64,000 nucleotides of DNA from Sphingopyxis sp. (GCF_016704835.1 NZ_JADIZJ010000001.1:1349001-1413000), one strand, 5' to 3'; counted from the first letter of the stretch, positions 46,115-55,644 are shown. Translations and numbers: made by a program. Notes: a model not told the origin generated them from the sequence alone.

Positions 46115-47053
46115 TTATGTTTTTCCAACCGCTGCGGAAGGCGCAGGCGGGGGCTTGCCCTCAAGCCCATCTTGCGGGGCAGAGTCAAGGTTGCGGTGGG
46201 TCAGTACTGGCTCATATCCGGACTCGCGTAGCCTTTGAGCAACACGCGCGGCGACATGGACCGACCTGTGGCGCCCGCCGGTGCAACCGAACGCAATGGT
46301 GACATAGCTTTTGCCCTCGGCGCGGTACCGCGGCAGCAGCGTCAGGATCAGTTTCTCGATCTGCGACACGCTGTCTTCATAGGCGGGATCGGCAGTCACA
46401 TAAGCGGCGACATCGGCGTCGAGCCCGGTGCCGGGTTTCAGCTTCGCATCCCAATGCGGGTTGCGCAGATAGCGCATGTCGAACACCAGATCGGCGTTGC
46501 GCGGCAACCCGCGCGCGAAACCAAAGCTCAGAATATTGAGCACCGGCTCGTTATGATCGCTGTCGCCGAAGCGCTGGCGGACTTCCTGTTGCAGGTCGTT
46601 GCTGCTGTATTTGGTGGTGTCGATGACGTGTTCGGCCCAGCGGCGCAACGGCTCCATCATCTCGCGCTCGCGCGCGATGCCGTCGGCGGCCGGGCGGTCC
46701 TCGGCCATCGGGTGGCGGCGGCGTGTTTCGGAAAAACGGCGTTCGAGTTCGGCGCCCGCGCAATCGAGGAACAGCGTCTGGATGACGCGGCCGCCGGCCT
46801 CGCGCAACTCCTTGATCCGCCGGACGAGCAACGCGGGGCGGAAGCCGCGGCTGCGGCTGTCGATGCCGATCGCGAGCGGGCGCCCCGCCTCGCTGCGCTT
46901 AACCGGGGCATCGATCAGCGTTTCGAGCAGCGCGAGCGGCAGATTGTCGACGACCTCCCAGCCCAGATCCTCGAGGACCTTGAGCACGGTCGATTTGCCC
47001 GCGCCTGACAGGCCGGTGACCAACAACAGCCGCGGCTCAGCAGCTTCCTTCAT
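46115..47053 (-). CDS. rapZ: RNase adapter protein RapZ
   Basis: A 312-residue protein. The N-terminal kinase-like P-loop is LLLVTGLSGAGKSTVLKVLEDLG, with VVDNLPLALLE. IGIDSRSRGF follows, and the C-terminal domain has SFGFARGLPRNADLVFDMRYLRNPHW, TIAFGCTGGRHRSVHVAARVAQRL. In E. coli it delivers GlmZ to RNase E; in alphaproteobacteria it lies in this PTS cluster and its RNA targets are not known. It overlaps hprK by 4 bases. Confidence 0.95.
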   Translation of the reverse strand: MKEAAEPRLLLVTGLSGAGKSTVLKVLEDLGWEVVDNLPLALLETLIDAPVKRSEAGRPLAIGIDSRSRGFRPALLVRRIKELREAGGRVIQTLFLDCAGAELERRFSETRRRHPMAEDRPAADGIAREREMMEPLRRWAEHVIDTTKYSSNDLQQEVRQRFGDSDHNEPVLNILSFGFARGLPRNADLVFDMRYLRNPHWDAKLKPGTGLDADVAAYVTADPAYEDSVSQIEKLILTLLPRYRAEGKSYVTIAFGCTGGRHRSVHVAARVAQRLRESGYEPVLTHRNLDSAPQDGLEGKPPPAPSAAVGKT

Positions 47054-47496
47054 GCCCCGTTCGCCAGCCGGTCGAGCGCCAGCATGACCTTGATCGGCGC
47101 CGAAGCCTCAATCGCCGACAGAGTCAGCGACGGCAATTTGTGCCCCGCGACCACTTCGACCGCGCGCTCGGGCGGCATGCGTTCGTAGCGGTCGGCAAGC
47201 CGCACCGCGAGCGCCAGCGGCACTGGCGCGGTCCACGGCTGTTCGACGATGCCGAGCCCGCGCACTTCCAACTTACCCGCCAACTCTTCCGGCGGGCGGC
47301 ACCACAGGCGCCCGCGTTCGAACCAGATGTCGCAGCGGTCGTCAGCGACCAGCCGCGCACCGCGATCGATCAGTCTGAGAGCCAAGTCAGACTTGCCCTG
47401 TCCCGACAGGCCGAGCAGCAAAATGCCGCGGCTGCCCGCGGCGACACAGCTCGCATGGATATTGACGATATCTGGTGTGGTCCGGCTGGGCAGCAT
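47050..47496 (-). CDS. hprK: HPr kinase/phosphorylase, short alphaproteobacterial form
   Basis: 148 residues, comprising only the C-terminal kinase domain (the Firmicutes protein is about 310). Walker A is LLLGLSGQGKSDLALRLIDRGARLVADD, with GLGIVEQPW later. It phosphorylates the serine of HPr. The start at 47496 gives the usual short N-terminus; an earlier in-frame start would add 45 residues with no family match. Located between chvG and rapZ. Confidence 0.92.
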   Translation of the reverse strand: MLPSRTTPDIVNIHASCVAAGSRGILLLGLSGQGKSDLALRLIDRGARLVADDRCDIWFERGRLWCRPPEELAGKLEVRGLGIVEQPWTAPVPLALAVRLADRYERMPPERAVEVVAGHKLPSLTLSAIEASAPIKVMLALDRLANGA

Positions 47497-47664
47497 CGCG
47501 CAAGGCTTACCGGTGACGAAGCGGGGCCGCAAGGCGGCAAACGGTTCGTCGCCACTGCGGCAGGAAAGGTCGCTGCCAGTCAATTTCCGATGGCACAGGT
47601 TTGCCCCGACGGTGGCCGCGTTCAAAGGCACGTGACTCTGAAACGCCCTTCGCTGGGGCGATGG

Positions 47665-49269
47665 TTAGGCCGCGGCTGCCCCGCCTTCGCTCGCGGGCAG
47701 CGTGATCAGCAGGCTGCCACCCGGGTTGCCGTCGTCGCGGTCCTTCGCGTTGATCGTCCCGCTATGCCCCTCGATGATCGTCCGCGCGATCGCGAGGCCC
47801 AGCCCGCTGTGGCGGCCAAACGCCTCGCCGGCGGGGCGTTCGCTGTGAAAACGGCGAAAAATCGCCTCGCGTTGCGCCGGATCGATGCCGGGGCCGTCGT
47901 CGTCGACGCGGACATGGACCTCGTCACCGAGCCGGGTCGCGGCGATGCAGACGAGGCCGGTGGGCGGCGAAAAGCTGATCGCATTGTCGATGACATTGTC
48001 GATCGCGCGTTCGAGCCGGTGACCGTCGCCCATCACCAGCGTTGTACCCTTGCGCGGGCGGGCAAAGGCGATGCGCGGGTGCGGCGCGTCGGCATCGATG
48101 CGCGCGGCGCGCGCTGCGAGCATCGATTCGACCATCATTCCGACGTCGATCGGCTCGAATAATGTACGCGACAGTTGCGCATCGACGCGACTCGCTTCGC
48201 TGATGTCGTTGACCAGCCGGTCGAGCCGCCGCACATCCTCGTCGGCGATCGCGAGCAGTTGCGCGCGCTGCTCGTCGTTCTGGACTCGGCCAAGCCCCTC
48301 GATCGCCGAGCGTACCGAGGCGATCGGATTCTTGAGTTCGTGAGACACATCGGCGGCAAAATGTTCGCCGGCGTCGATGCGTTCGCGCAGCGCCTGTGTC
48401 ATGTCGCTGAGCGCGCGCGCCAGCGTGCCGATCTCGTCGCGGCGGCTGGGCAAACGCGGCACGACGACTTCGCGCGCGCGGCCCAGGCGGACGCGGACAG
48501 CAGCGCGCGCGAGTCGCCGCAGCGGGCGAACGATGGTGCGCGCAAGGAACAGCGACAGCAGGACCGAGGTCATCAGCACCATCGCGACAACCACCGCGAG
48601 ACGGAAGCGTTCGGCGCGCACGGTGCGGGTGATATCGCGCGCATTGAGCGTCATCAGCACCACCTGCGGCGCCTCGAGATCGACGACGCTCGCGGCGCTC
48701 AGCAGCGGGGTGCGCTCGGGGACATAGCGAAAGCGGCTTGCCGCCAATCCGCTGCGTTGCGCTTCGACCACCTCCGGCCACGCGGCGGCGCGGTCCACCG
48801 CGGGTTCACGAAAATCTGGATAGGAAGGCGCGCCGACGATCCAGTCGATGCCTCGGTCCATTGCGCGCGCGGCGTCGCGCTGCCACGCCTGCAAATTCGG
48901 ATCGCGCAATGTGTAGGTGGCAGGGCCGGTGGCGAAACTGTCCGAAACCCGCTGTCCGTCGGGGGCATAAAAACGTAGCCGCGATTCGGTTGCGGCGGTA
49001 AATTCTTCGATCAGCTTGGCGCGCTGGTCGGGACGCGCCGCCTCGAGCGCGCTATCGAGCAGCGCGAGCTGATCCTTCATCACCTCGACCCGCGTGTCGA
49101 CGAGACGGCTGCGATAAGTGTCGAGATAATAAAAACCGCCCGCGAGCAGCGCGACTGCGAGGATATTGACCGCTAGAATGCGGGTGGTCAGCGACCAGCG
49201 TGCCGACCAGACGAGCGGCGACTCCTCCTGCTCGGCGATGCTCGCGTCGGGCTTCACCGCTTCAAACAT
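47665..49269 (-). CDS. chvG: Sensor histidine kinase ChvG
   Basis: A 534-residue membrane kinase. TM1 is ILAVNILAVALLAGGFYYL, then a periplasmic sensor domain of about 200 residues, TM2 near VVVAMVLMTSVLLSLFLARTIV, HAMP, the phospho-acceptor His in FAADVSHELKNPIASV, N box ERAIDNVIDNAISFS, and G boxes VDDDGPGID and GRHSGLGLAIA. With ChvI it senses acidity and envelope state. The ATG at 49269 overlaps the end of chvI by 8 bases. Confidence 0.94.
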   Translation of the reverse strand: MFEAVKPDASIAEQEESPLVWSARWSLTTRILAVNILAVALLAGGFYYLDTYRSRLVDTRVEVMKDQLALLDSALEAARPDQRAKLIEEFTAATESRLRFYAPDGQRVSDSFATGPATYTLRDPNLQAWQRDAARAMDRGIDWIVGAPSYPDFREPAVDRAAAWPEVVEAQRSGLAASRFRYVPERTPLLSAASVVDLEAPQVVLMTLNARDITRTVRAERFRLAVVVAMVLMTSVLLSLFLARTIVRPLRRLARAAVRVRLGRAREVVVPRLPSRRDEIGTLARALSDMTQALRERIDAGEHFAADVSHELKNPIASVRSAIEGLGRVQNDEQRAQLLAIADEDVRRLDRLVNDISEASRVDAQLSRTLFEPIDVGMMVESMLAARAARIDADAPHPRIAFARPRKGTTLVMGDGHRLERAIDNVIDNAISFSPPTGLVCIAATRLGDEVHVRVDDDGPGIDPAQREAIFRRFHSERPAGEAFGRHSGLGLAIARTIIEGHSGTINAKDRDDGNPGGSLLITLPASEGGAAAA

Positions 49270-49972
49270 CGTCGGCAAAACGATAGCCCGCGCCATAGAG
49301 GGTGGCGATCGCGTCGAATTCGGGATCGACCTCACGGAACTTGCGGCGCAGGCGCTTGATGTGGCTGTCGATGGTGCGGTCGTCAATATAGACATCATCC
49401 TGATAGGCGGCGTCCATCAGCTGGTTGCGGCTGCGCACGATGCCGGGACGGCTGGCGAGCGTTTCGAGAATCAGAAATTCGGTGACGGTCAGCGTCACAT
49501 CTTTGCCGTCCCATGCGACTTTGTGGCGCGCCGGGTCCATGCTCAACCGCCCGCGGGTGATCGGCTCGGCCACCGCCTCGTCGTCACCCTCGGGGGGGCT
49601 CTTGTTCAAGTCGACGCGGCGCAGGATGGCGCGGATGCGCGCGATCACCAGCCGCTGCGAGAAGGGCTTGGCGATATAATCGTCGGCGCCCATCGCGAGC
49701 CCCAGCGCCTCGTCGATCTCATCGTCCTTGCTGGTCAGGAAGATCACCGGCAGCTGGCTTTTCTCGCGCAGACGGCGGAGCAGTTCGAGCCCGTCCATGC
49801 GCGGCATCTTGATATCGAAAACGGCGAGGTCGGGGGGGTTGTCGATCAGCGGCTTCAGCGCCGCCTCGCCATCCGAATAGACGCGAGTGACGAACCCCTC
49901 GGCCTGGAGCGCGATGGACAGCGATTGCAGGATGTTGCGGTCGTCGTCGACCAGCGCGATGGTTGCCGTCAT
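49262..49972 (-). CDS. chvI: Response regulator ChvI (OmpR family)
   Basis: A 236-residue protein. The receiver has TIALVDDDRNILQ, phospho-acceptor Asp in LAVFDIKMPRMDG, and Lys in IAKPFSQRLV. The winged-helix DNA-binding domain has LTVTEFLILETLASRPG and DRTIDSHIKRLRRKFREVDPEFDAI. Partner of ChvG. It is divergent from pckA, an arrangement conserved across alphaproteobacteria. Confidence 0.95.
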   Translation of the reverse strand: MTATIALVDDDRNILQSLSIALQAEGFVTRVYSDGEAALKPLIDNPPDLAVFDIKMPRMDGLELLRRLREKSQLPVIFLTSKDDEIDEALGLAMGADDYIAKPFSQRLVIARIRAILRRVDLNKSPPEGDDEAVAEPITRGRLSMDPARHKVAWDGKDVTLTVTEFLILETLASRPGIVRSRNQLMDAAYQDDVYIDDRTIDSHIKRLRRKFREVDPEFDAIATLYGAGYRFADDV

Positions 49973-50170
49973 GCTCTTTCCGTTGGGCGGGGCCGCTCGC
50001 AGAGCTAGCCGATCTGCTCTCCACCGACAACCGCCACGAAACGGTACAGTCGCGCGCTGGAATCTTTTGACCTCCCCCTTCATCCTCGCTAACGCGACCC
50101 CTAATTTACGGAATCGGCGTCACGTCGGCACCCATGGTAATGCGGGCCTGCCCTTTTGCTCGGCAGTTTG

Positions 50171-50184
50171 TGCATACCTATGCA
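50171..50184. promoter_or_regulatory. Perfect dyad TGCATA-CC-TATGCA upstream of pckA, possible operator
   Basis: A perfect 6-base inverted repeat with 2-base centre, embedded in TTTGTGCATACCTATGCAATC, 34 bases before the pckA ATG, where it would overlap the promoter or early leader. It is the only strong dyad seen in the 246-base chvI-pckA gap. Confidence 0.45.
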
Positions 50185-50218
50185 ATCGGGGCCGACGGAC
50201 ATGGGAAAGGCTTGAACG

Positions 50219-51820
50219 ATGACACAGGTGGCGATCGGCAATCAGACCGTCGAAACGCAGGCAGAGGTCGCCGAAAACTGGGGCACCTCAGCGTTGATCG
50301 AAGACGCGATCCGGCACAGCGAAGGCCTGCTTGCCAAGGACGGCCCGCTCGTGGTCGAAACCGGCAAACACACCGGGCGCAGCGCCAAGGACAAGTTCAT
50401 CGTCCAGGACGCCGAAACAGCCGACACGATCTGGTGGGGCAAGACCAACGTCCCTATGACCCCCGACCAATTCGCGGCGCTCAAGGCTGATTTTCTCGCG
50501 CATATGGCGGCGCGCCCGCGGCTGTTCCGTCAGCAGTTGTTCGGCGGTTCGCAGCCCGAGCATCGCGTCGCGGTGCAGGTCGTCACTGAATTCGCCTGGC
50601 ACAGCCAGTTCATCCGCACCTTGCTCGTCCGCCCGACCTCCGACGAGCTGGCGGCGTTCGCAGCCGAATATACGATTATCGACCTTCCGAGCTTCCGCGC
50701 CGATCCAGCGAAGCACGGCACGCGCACCGAAACCGTCGTGGCGGTCAATTTCTCCGAAAAGCTCGTGCTGATCGGCGGCACCGCTTACGCCGGCGAGATG
50801 AAGAAATCGGTGTTCGGCATCCTCAACTATCTGCTGCCTGTAAAGGGCGTGATGCCGATGCACTGCTCGGCGAATATGGGGCCGAACGGCGATACCGCGG
50901 TCTTCTTCGGTCTGTCGGGCACCGGCAAGACAACGCTGTCGGCCGACGCGTCGCGTACCCTGATCGGCGACGACGAGCATGGCTGGTCGGACACCGCGGT
51001 CTTCAACTTCGAAGGCGGCTGCTATGCCAAGATGATCCGCCTGTCGCCGGAAGCCGAGCCCGAGATTTTCGCGACGACGAAGCGCTTTGGTACGGTGCTG
51101 GAGAATGTCGTGATCGACCCAGTCACGCGCGAACTCGATTTCGACGATAACAGCCTCGCCGAGAACAGCCGCGGCTCGTACCCGATCGACTTCATTCCGA
51201 ACTCGTCGGAACAGAATATGGGGCCGGTGCCGCAGAATATCATCATGCTCACCGCCGATGCCTATGGCGTGCTGCCCCCGATCGCGAAGCTGACCCCCGA
51301 TCAGGCGATGTATCATTTCCTGTCGGGCTACACGGCGCGCGTCGCGGGGACCGAAATCGGGGTGACCGAGCCCGAGGCGACCTTCTCGACTTGCTTCGGC
51401 GCGCCGTTCATGCCGCGTCATCCGTCGGTCTACGGGAATCTGCTGAAGGAACGCATTGCCAAGGGCGGCGTCCAGTGCTGGCTGGTCAACACCGGCTGGA
51501 CCGGCGGCATGGCGACGATGGAAGGGATCAAGCGGATGCCGATCAAGGCGACGCGCGCGCTGCTCAACGCCGCGCTCGACGGCAGCCTGAACGACGCCGA
51601 ATTCCGCAAGGACCCGAACTTCGGCTTTATGGTTCCGGTTGCGGTTCCGGGGGTCGACAGTGCGCTGCTCGATCCGCGCGAAGCATGGGCCGACAAGGCC
51701 GCCTATGACCGCACCGCGCAGGTCCTCGTCGGCCAGTTCATCGACAATTTCGCCCAATTTGCGGACCATGTCGACGAAGGCGTCCGCCAGGCGGCACCGC
51801 AGGCGGCCGTCGCAGCATAA
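50219..51820 (+). CDS. pckA: Phosphoenolpyruvate carboxykinase (ATP)
   Basis: A 533-residue gluconeogenic enzyme, converting oxaloacetate and ATP to phosphoenolpyruvate. It has RSAKDKFIV, RQQLFGG, YAGEMKKSVFGILNYLLP, the kinase P-loop FGLSGTGKTTLSADASRTLIGDDEHGW, NFEGGCYAK and LVNTGWTGG. All active-site motifs are intact. Divergent from chvI; in relatives ChvI influences pckA, which fits the shared intergenic region. Confidence 0.97.
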   Translation: MTQVAIGNQTVETQAEVAENWGTSALIEDAIRHSEGLLAKDGPLVVETGKHTGRSAKDKFIVQDAETADTIWWGKTNVPMTPDQFAALKADFLAHMAARPRLFRQQLFGGSQPEHRVAVQVVTEFAWHSQFIRTLLVRPTSDELAAFAAEYTIIDLPSFRADPAKHGTRTETVVAVNFSEKLVLIGGTAYAGEMKKSVFGILNYLLPVKGVMPMHCSANMGPNGDTAVFFGLSGTGKTTLSADASRTLIGDDEHGWSDTAVFNFEGGCYAKMIRLSPEAEPEIFATTKRFGTVLENVVIDPVTRELDFDDNSLAENSRGSYPIDFIPNSSEQNMGPVPQNIIMLTADAYGVLPPIAKLTPDQAMYHFLSGYTARVAGTEIGVTEPEATFSTCFGAPFMPRHPSVYGNLLKERIAKGGVQCWLVNTGWTGGMATMEGIKRMPIKATRALLNAALDGSLNDAEFRKDPNFGFMVPVAVPGVDSALLDPREAWADKAAYDRTAQVLVGQFIDNFAQFADHVDEGVRQAAPQAAVAA

Positions 51821-51833
51821 TTTGCCCGGATAA

Positions 51834-51859
51834 CTTCCGGGTGGCAATTCACCCGGAAG
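51834..51859 (+). terminator. Hairpin after pckA (terminator-like or attenuator)
   Basis: Perfect 10-base inverted repeat CTTCCGGGTG / CACCCGGAAG with 6-base loop, 13 bases after the pckA stop. No T-run follows, so read-through into the gene at 51870 is likely. Confidence 0.55.
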
Positions 51860-51869
51860 GACCGGAGCC

Positions 51870-52316
51870 ATGACTACCGAATATTCACCGCGCCTGTTCA
51901 AGCGCGATACCGACATCCGTGCGCTGGGGGAGGGGTTGCTCGCGTGCGCCCTGCCTCGCGAAGCGTGGACGCACGAGGCGCATCTGGGCGCGTGCCTGTG
52001 GCTGCTGACCGAGCGCCCCGACGTCGATGTCGACGCCGAAATCGACACGGTCATCCGCCGCTTCAACGAAAGTGTCGGCGGGGTCAACGACGACCACCAA
52101 GGCTATCATGACAGCATCACCCGTGCCTATGTCGCGGGGGTGCGGTTGTTCCTGTCAGAGACGGACGAAACCGGGCTGGCGGCGCGCGTCAACGCGATGC
52201 TGCTATCGGATGTTGGACGCCGCGACTGGCCGCTGCGCTTCTACAGCCGCGACCTGCTATTTTCGGTCGCGGCGCGGCGGGGGTTTGTCGAACCGGATCT
52301 GGAACCGCTGCCCTAG
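51870..52316 (+). CDS. Conserved hypothetical protein
   Basis: A 148-residue, probably helical cytosolic protein. Visible motifs are WTHEAHLGACLWLLTERP, NDDHQGYHDSITRAYVAGV and DWPLRFYSRDLLFSVAARRGF. The conserved His residues (HEAH, DDHQGYHD) could bind a metal. I recall similar short proteins in alphaproteobacteria, but not a named function. It lies just after the pckA hairpin, with GGAGCC before the ATG. Confidence 0.65.
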   Translation: MTTEYSPRLFKRDTDIRALGEGLLACALPREAWTHEAHLGACLWLLTERPDVDVDAEIDTVIRRFNESVGGVNDDHQGYHDSITRAYVAGVRLFLSETDETGLAARVNAMLLSDVGRRDWPLRFYSRDLLFSVAARRGFVEPDLEPLP

Positions 52317-52318
52317 AC

Positions 52319-52403
52319 CGTCATTGCGAAGTGCCGAAGGCGACGCGGCATTCCAGAGCGGAGCAAGGTCGCCCTTGGATTGCTTCGCTTCGCTCGCAAT
52401 GAC
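52319..52403. repeat. Palindromic intergenic element, copy 5 of 5
   Basis: Left arm GTCATTGCGAAGTGCCGAAG...GCGGCATTCCAGAG (diverged) and right arm GGATTGCTTCGCTTCGCTCGCAATGAC (typical). Located between converging genes. Confidence 0.78.
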
Positions 52404-52415
52404 GCGGTGGGAGAG

Positions 52416-54299
52416 CTACCCTTTCGCACCCGCAACATAAGCCGCGACATTCTGCGCCAGCACGTCGAGCGGCACATTGCCGCCCTCGACCACAACATTG
52501 TCGAAATCGCGCAGGTCGTATTTTGGCCCCAGCGCCGCCTGCGCCAGCCCGCGCTGCCGCACGATCTCGCTATGCCCGACCTTGTACCCGCACGCCTGTC
52601 CGGCCCAGCTGCAATAGCGATCCACTTCGCTCGCAACCTCGAGCGGGTTTGAGCCATTTTCCTTGACGAAGAACTCGACGCCTTGTTCGCGCGTCCAGCG
52701 CTTGGCGTGGAGCCCGGTGTCGACGACAAGACGGCAGGCGCGAAACGCCAGCGACTGGAGATAGCCGAGCCGCCCCACTTCGAAATCATCGTACAGCCCC
52801 AGCTCGTCGGCGAGTTGTTCGGCATAGAGCGCCCATCCTTCGCTATAGGCGTTGAACGCCAGCATCGTGCGGATCAGCGGCATCTGGTTGGCATATTCGC
52901 CCTGCCAGACATGCCCCGGGATCGCTTCGTGCATCGCCAGGTCGGGGAGCGAATATTTGCTATGCAATTCGGTGGTGCGCAGGTTGATCCAGAATTTGCC
53001 CGGGATGCTGCCGTCGATCGACCCGGCGCCGCCATAGGCCGCAGGCGCGCCGGGCTCTTCGGCGAGCGGCAGACGCTTCACCTCGACATTGCCCTTCATC
53101 AGGGTACGGAACGCGCGCGGCAGCTCCGCGCGGATCTTTCCAAGCCAGGTCTGAATGTAAGCGACAATCTCGGCGCGTCCGGCGTCGTTGTCGGGGAATT
53201 TATAACGTGGATCCTTGGCGAGCGCGTTCATCCGGTCGCCGACCGACCCTTGCGTATAGCCGAGCTTCTTGAGGATCGGGTCCATCCGCCCGTGGAGTTC
53301 AGCGAGTTCGTTGCGGCCCATCGCGTGGATCTCGTCGGGGGTCATACGCGTGGTGGTCGAGGCGCGGAGGCCCCACGCATACCATTCGTCGCCGCCCGGC
53401 CGCGCCCACATGCCGGCGTCCATCGTTGCCTTGGCGCGCTGCGCCTTCAGCTCGGCAAGCTGGCGTTCGAGCGCGGGGGCCACCGCGCCGCGCGCGATCG
53501 TCTCGGCGCGCGGGCCCCAATCGCCCGCGATTTTTTGCTCGCGCGTCCGCTTGACGAGGCTCTCGACGAGTCCGCCGCCTTCGCGCGCGTCGGCGAGGCT
53601 CGCTTCCATCTGCTTCACTGCCTTGTCGATCAGAAAGGCAGGGGCGATCATCCCTTGTCCGCCCGCCGCTTTCAACCGCTCGGTCTCGCCGTCGAGGGCG
53701 CCCGGAAAGGCGTTGAGACGCGAGAGATACGCTTCGGCGTCAGCGGCATTCTTCACCGGATGATCGCTGTCGAGAAATTTCGGTACGTCGAGATAGGCGC
53801 CGACATTCTGGATCACGACATAGGGCGTGTTGCGCCAGCCGCCGACGGCGACGTCGCCAAAGGGTAGGGCAAAGCCGTCGAGCGCCACGCCATAGGCGCT
53901 TTCGATGACCGCAAGGCTGGTGCGCGTCTTGTGATCGATGCGCTCGGCGCCGCCCGTCGCCTCAAAGGTGCGGACGCGCGCGATGTCGGCCTTCAGCGTA
54001 TTTGCGACTGCCTGTTGCCCTGCGGCCGAGCGATCGGACAGCTTGCCGCGCTCTGCGGCACGCGCGCCGGTATCGATGCCGAGCGAGGTTGCACCTTCGG
54101 GTGACAGCGCGAGCAGATTGTCGGCGATCGACGACAGCAGCGATTCGGCGGCAACCTGCGGCGTGGCGTCGGACGGAGGCAGGATCGCGGTCGCGCCAGG
54201 GCCGCGGCTGCACGCAGCCAGCGCAAGGCTCGCCGCGCCGGTGCCGAGCGTGGCGATTGTCTGGCGGCGGGTGAACGGGGTGGACAGGCTGTGATGCAC
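52416..54299 (-). CDS. DUF885 family exported (Tat) lipoprotein
   Basis: A 627-residue protein. The N-terminus has a twin-arginine signal (FTRRQTIATLG) and a lipobox LAAC, so it is probably folded before export and then lipid-anchored. The DUF885 domain has MHEAIPGHVWQGEYANQ (putative metal site) and AYSEGWALYAEQLADELGLY, as in this uncharacterised zinc-peptidase-like family, and ends QAALGPKYDLRDFDNVVVEGGNVPLDVL. The start is GTG at 54299 with AGGGAG upstream; an upstream start would precede the Tat signal by 35 residues. Confidence 0.88.
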   Translation of the reverse strand: MHHSLSTPFTRRQTIATLGTGAASLALAACSRGPGATAILPPSDATPQVAAESLLSSIADNLLALSPEGATSLGIDTGARAAERGKLSDRSAAGQQAVANTLKADIARVRTFEATGGAERIDHKTRTSLAVIESAYGVALDGFALPFGDVAVGGWRNTPYVVIQNVGAYLDVPKFLDSDHPVKNAADAEAYLSRLNAFPGALDGETERLKAAGGQGMIAPAFLIDKAVKQMEASLADAREGGGLVESLVKRTREQKIAGDWGPRAETIARGAVAPALERQLAELKAQRAKATMDAGMWARPGGDEWYAWGLRASTTTRMTPDEIHAMGRNELAELHGRMDPILKKLGYTQGSVGDRMNALAKDPRYKFPDNDAGRAEIVAYIQTWLGKIRAELPRAFRTLMKGNVEVKRLPLAEEPGAPAAYGGAGSIDGSIPGKFWINLRTTELHSKYSLPDLAMHEAIPGHVWQGEYANQMPLIRTMLAFNAYSEGWALYAEQLADELGLYDDFEVGRLGYLQSLAFRACRLVVDTGLHAKRWTREQGVEFFVKENGSNPLEVASEVDRYCSWAGQACGYKVGHSEIVRQRGLAQAALGPKYDLRDFDNVVVEGGNVPLDVLAQNVAAYVAGAKG

Positions 54300-54365
54300 G
54301 CGGCGGCTCCCTTGCGACTTTGTTTCGTCTGAAACCTGTCTAAGCGGCGGGCGGCGGGGGTCAAC

Positions 54366-54402
54366 GAAAAGGGGGCGGGAAAGTCGCTGCCTGCCCGCCC
54401 CC
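54366..54402 (-). terminator. Intrinsic terminator of the DUF3597 gene
   Basis: Stem GGGGGCGGG / CCCGCCCCC with a loop of about 13 bases, followed on the minus strand by TTTTC. It ends 24 bases past the DUF3597 stop. Confidence 0.75.
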
Positions 54403-54425
54403 AATCGAATATTGTCGGCTGTTGA

Positions 54426-54827
54426 TCAGTCGGTGAGGTCGGCGGGCACCTTGCCGCCGTTCGCGGCGAGTTCGCGCATCACCGCCTTGTGCAGCCAGAT
54501 GTTCATTTCAGCACTGCCGTCGAGGTCGCCGGTATAGCCGAGCTCGGTCGCCAATTCCTTGCGGTTGGCGAGGCTCGAATCGATGCCGAGCAGCTTCATC
54601 AGGTCGACGATTGAGGTGCGCCAGTTGAGATCTTTGCCTGCTGCCTCGGCGGTAAGAATCGCGTCGACATCGACCTCGGCGGGCGGAGCCGCGGCAGCAG
54701 CGGCCATCGCGCTCGTCGCGGCGTCGAGCGCGCTGCCAATCGGGCTGGGCGCGGCGGGTGTGGCGGGCTGCGCGGCGACCGCTTTCTTGCCGAAAATCGC
54801 GTCCTTGATGCTGCTGAAAATTCCCAT
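54426..54827 (-). CDS. DUF3597 domain-containing protein
   Basis: A 133-residue protein. It starts MGIFSSIKDAIFGKKA, followed by an Ala/Pro linker, then the DUF3597 domain: VDVDAILTAEAAGKDLNWRTSIVDLMKLLGIDSSLANRKELATELGYTG and MNIWLHKAVMRELAANGGKVPADL. Small helical family of unknown function. GGAG precedes the ATG; a longer in-frame ORF to 55757 is an artefact. Confidence 0.88.
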   Translation of the reverse strand: MGIFSSIKDAIFGKKAVAAQPATPAAPSPIGSALDAATSAMAAAAAAPPAEVDVDAILTAEAAGKDLNWRTSIVDLMKLLGIDSSLANRKELATELGYTGDLDGSAEMNIWLHKAVMRELAANGGKVPADLTD

Positions 54828-55001
54828 GAATTCACTCCCACTATGGCGCGGCCCGACCCGGAGCATCGAGTCGGGTGGCCATAAGCTAGGACTATGCATC
54901 TGGAAATGACAGCCAAATGAACGGCTCGCCGAGCGCGCTGCCGCTGTTATACTGACCGTCGCGGGCGCTGTCCGATCGGCGCCGGAGTGGGAGCACGACT
55001 G

Positions 55002-55640
55002 ATGAACCTGACCGACATTTTGGCGCAAGCCGGCGGCATCGAATCGATGGCGAAAGAGCTGGGCGTCCCGCCCGCGATGGCGAAGCAGGGCGCCGATGCG
55101 CTGTTGCCCGCGATCCTCGGCGGATTCAAGAAACGGGCGCAGTCGGGCGGGATCGAGGGGCTCGGCGGGCTGCTCGGCCAGCTCGGCGGCGGCGGACTGC
55201 TCGATTCGGTGCTGGGGCCGCAGCCGACCCCGGTTCAGCAAGGCAATGATGTCCTCGGCGAGATTTTTGGATCGAAGGACGTCAGCCGCACCGTCGCCGG
55301 ACAGGCGGCGACGCAGACCGGGCTCGATTCGGGGCTGCTCAAGAAGATGCTGCCGATCCTCGCGATGATGGTGGCGGGCTATATGGCCAGACAGGGCGGC
55401 CAATCGCAGGGCGGCGGCGGTCTCGGCGACCTGATCGGCGGCGCGCTCGGTGGCGGCTTGGGCGGCGGCCTTGGCGGGATGCTCGGCAATGTGCTGGGCG
55501 GCGCAGTCGGCGGCGGCGCCGCACCGGCGGCAGCTGGGGGTGGCGGCTTGGGCAGCCTTGCCAACATGCTCGACCTCGACGGCGACGGCAACCCACTCGA
55601 CGACATCCTGGGCATGGCGGGCAAACTCGGCGGGCGCTGA
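55002..55640 (+). CDS. DUF937 domain-containing protein
   Basis: A 212-residue protein. The DUF937 core (LTDILAQAGGIESMAKELGVPPAMAKQGADALLPAILGGFKK) is followed by a second half rich in Gly (GGGLGGGLGGMLGNVLGGAV) and a C-terminal DLDGDGNPLDDILGM that looks like a calcium-binding loop. YidB-like proteins share this family; function is unknown. GGGAG precedes the ATG at 55002. It diverges from DUF3597 and lies 4 bases before the next gene. Confidence 0.85.
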   Translation: MNLTDILAQAGGIESMAKELGVPPAMAKQGADALLPAILGGFKKRAQSGGIEGLGGLLGQLGGGGLLDSVLGPQPTPVQQGNDVLGEIFGSKDVSRTVAGQAATQTGLDSGLLKKMLPILAMMVAGYMARQGGQSQGGGGLGDLIGGALGGGLGGGLGGMLGNVLGGAVGGGAAPAAAGGGGLGSLANMLDLDGDGNPLDDILGMAGKLGGR

Positions 55641-55644
55641 ACCC

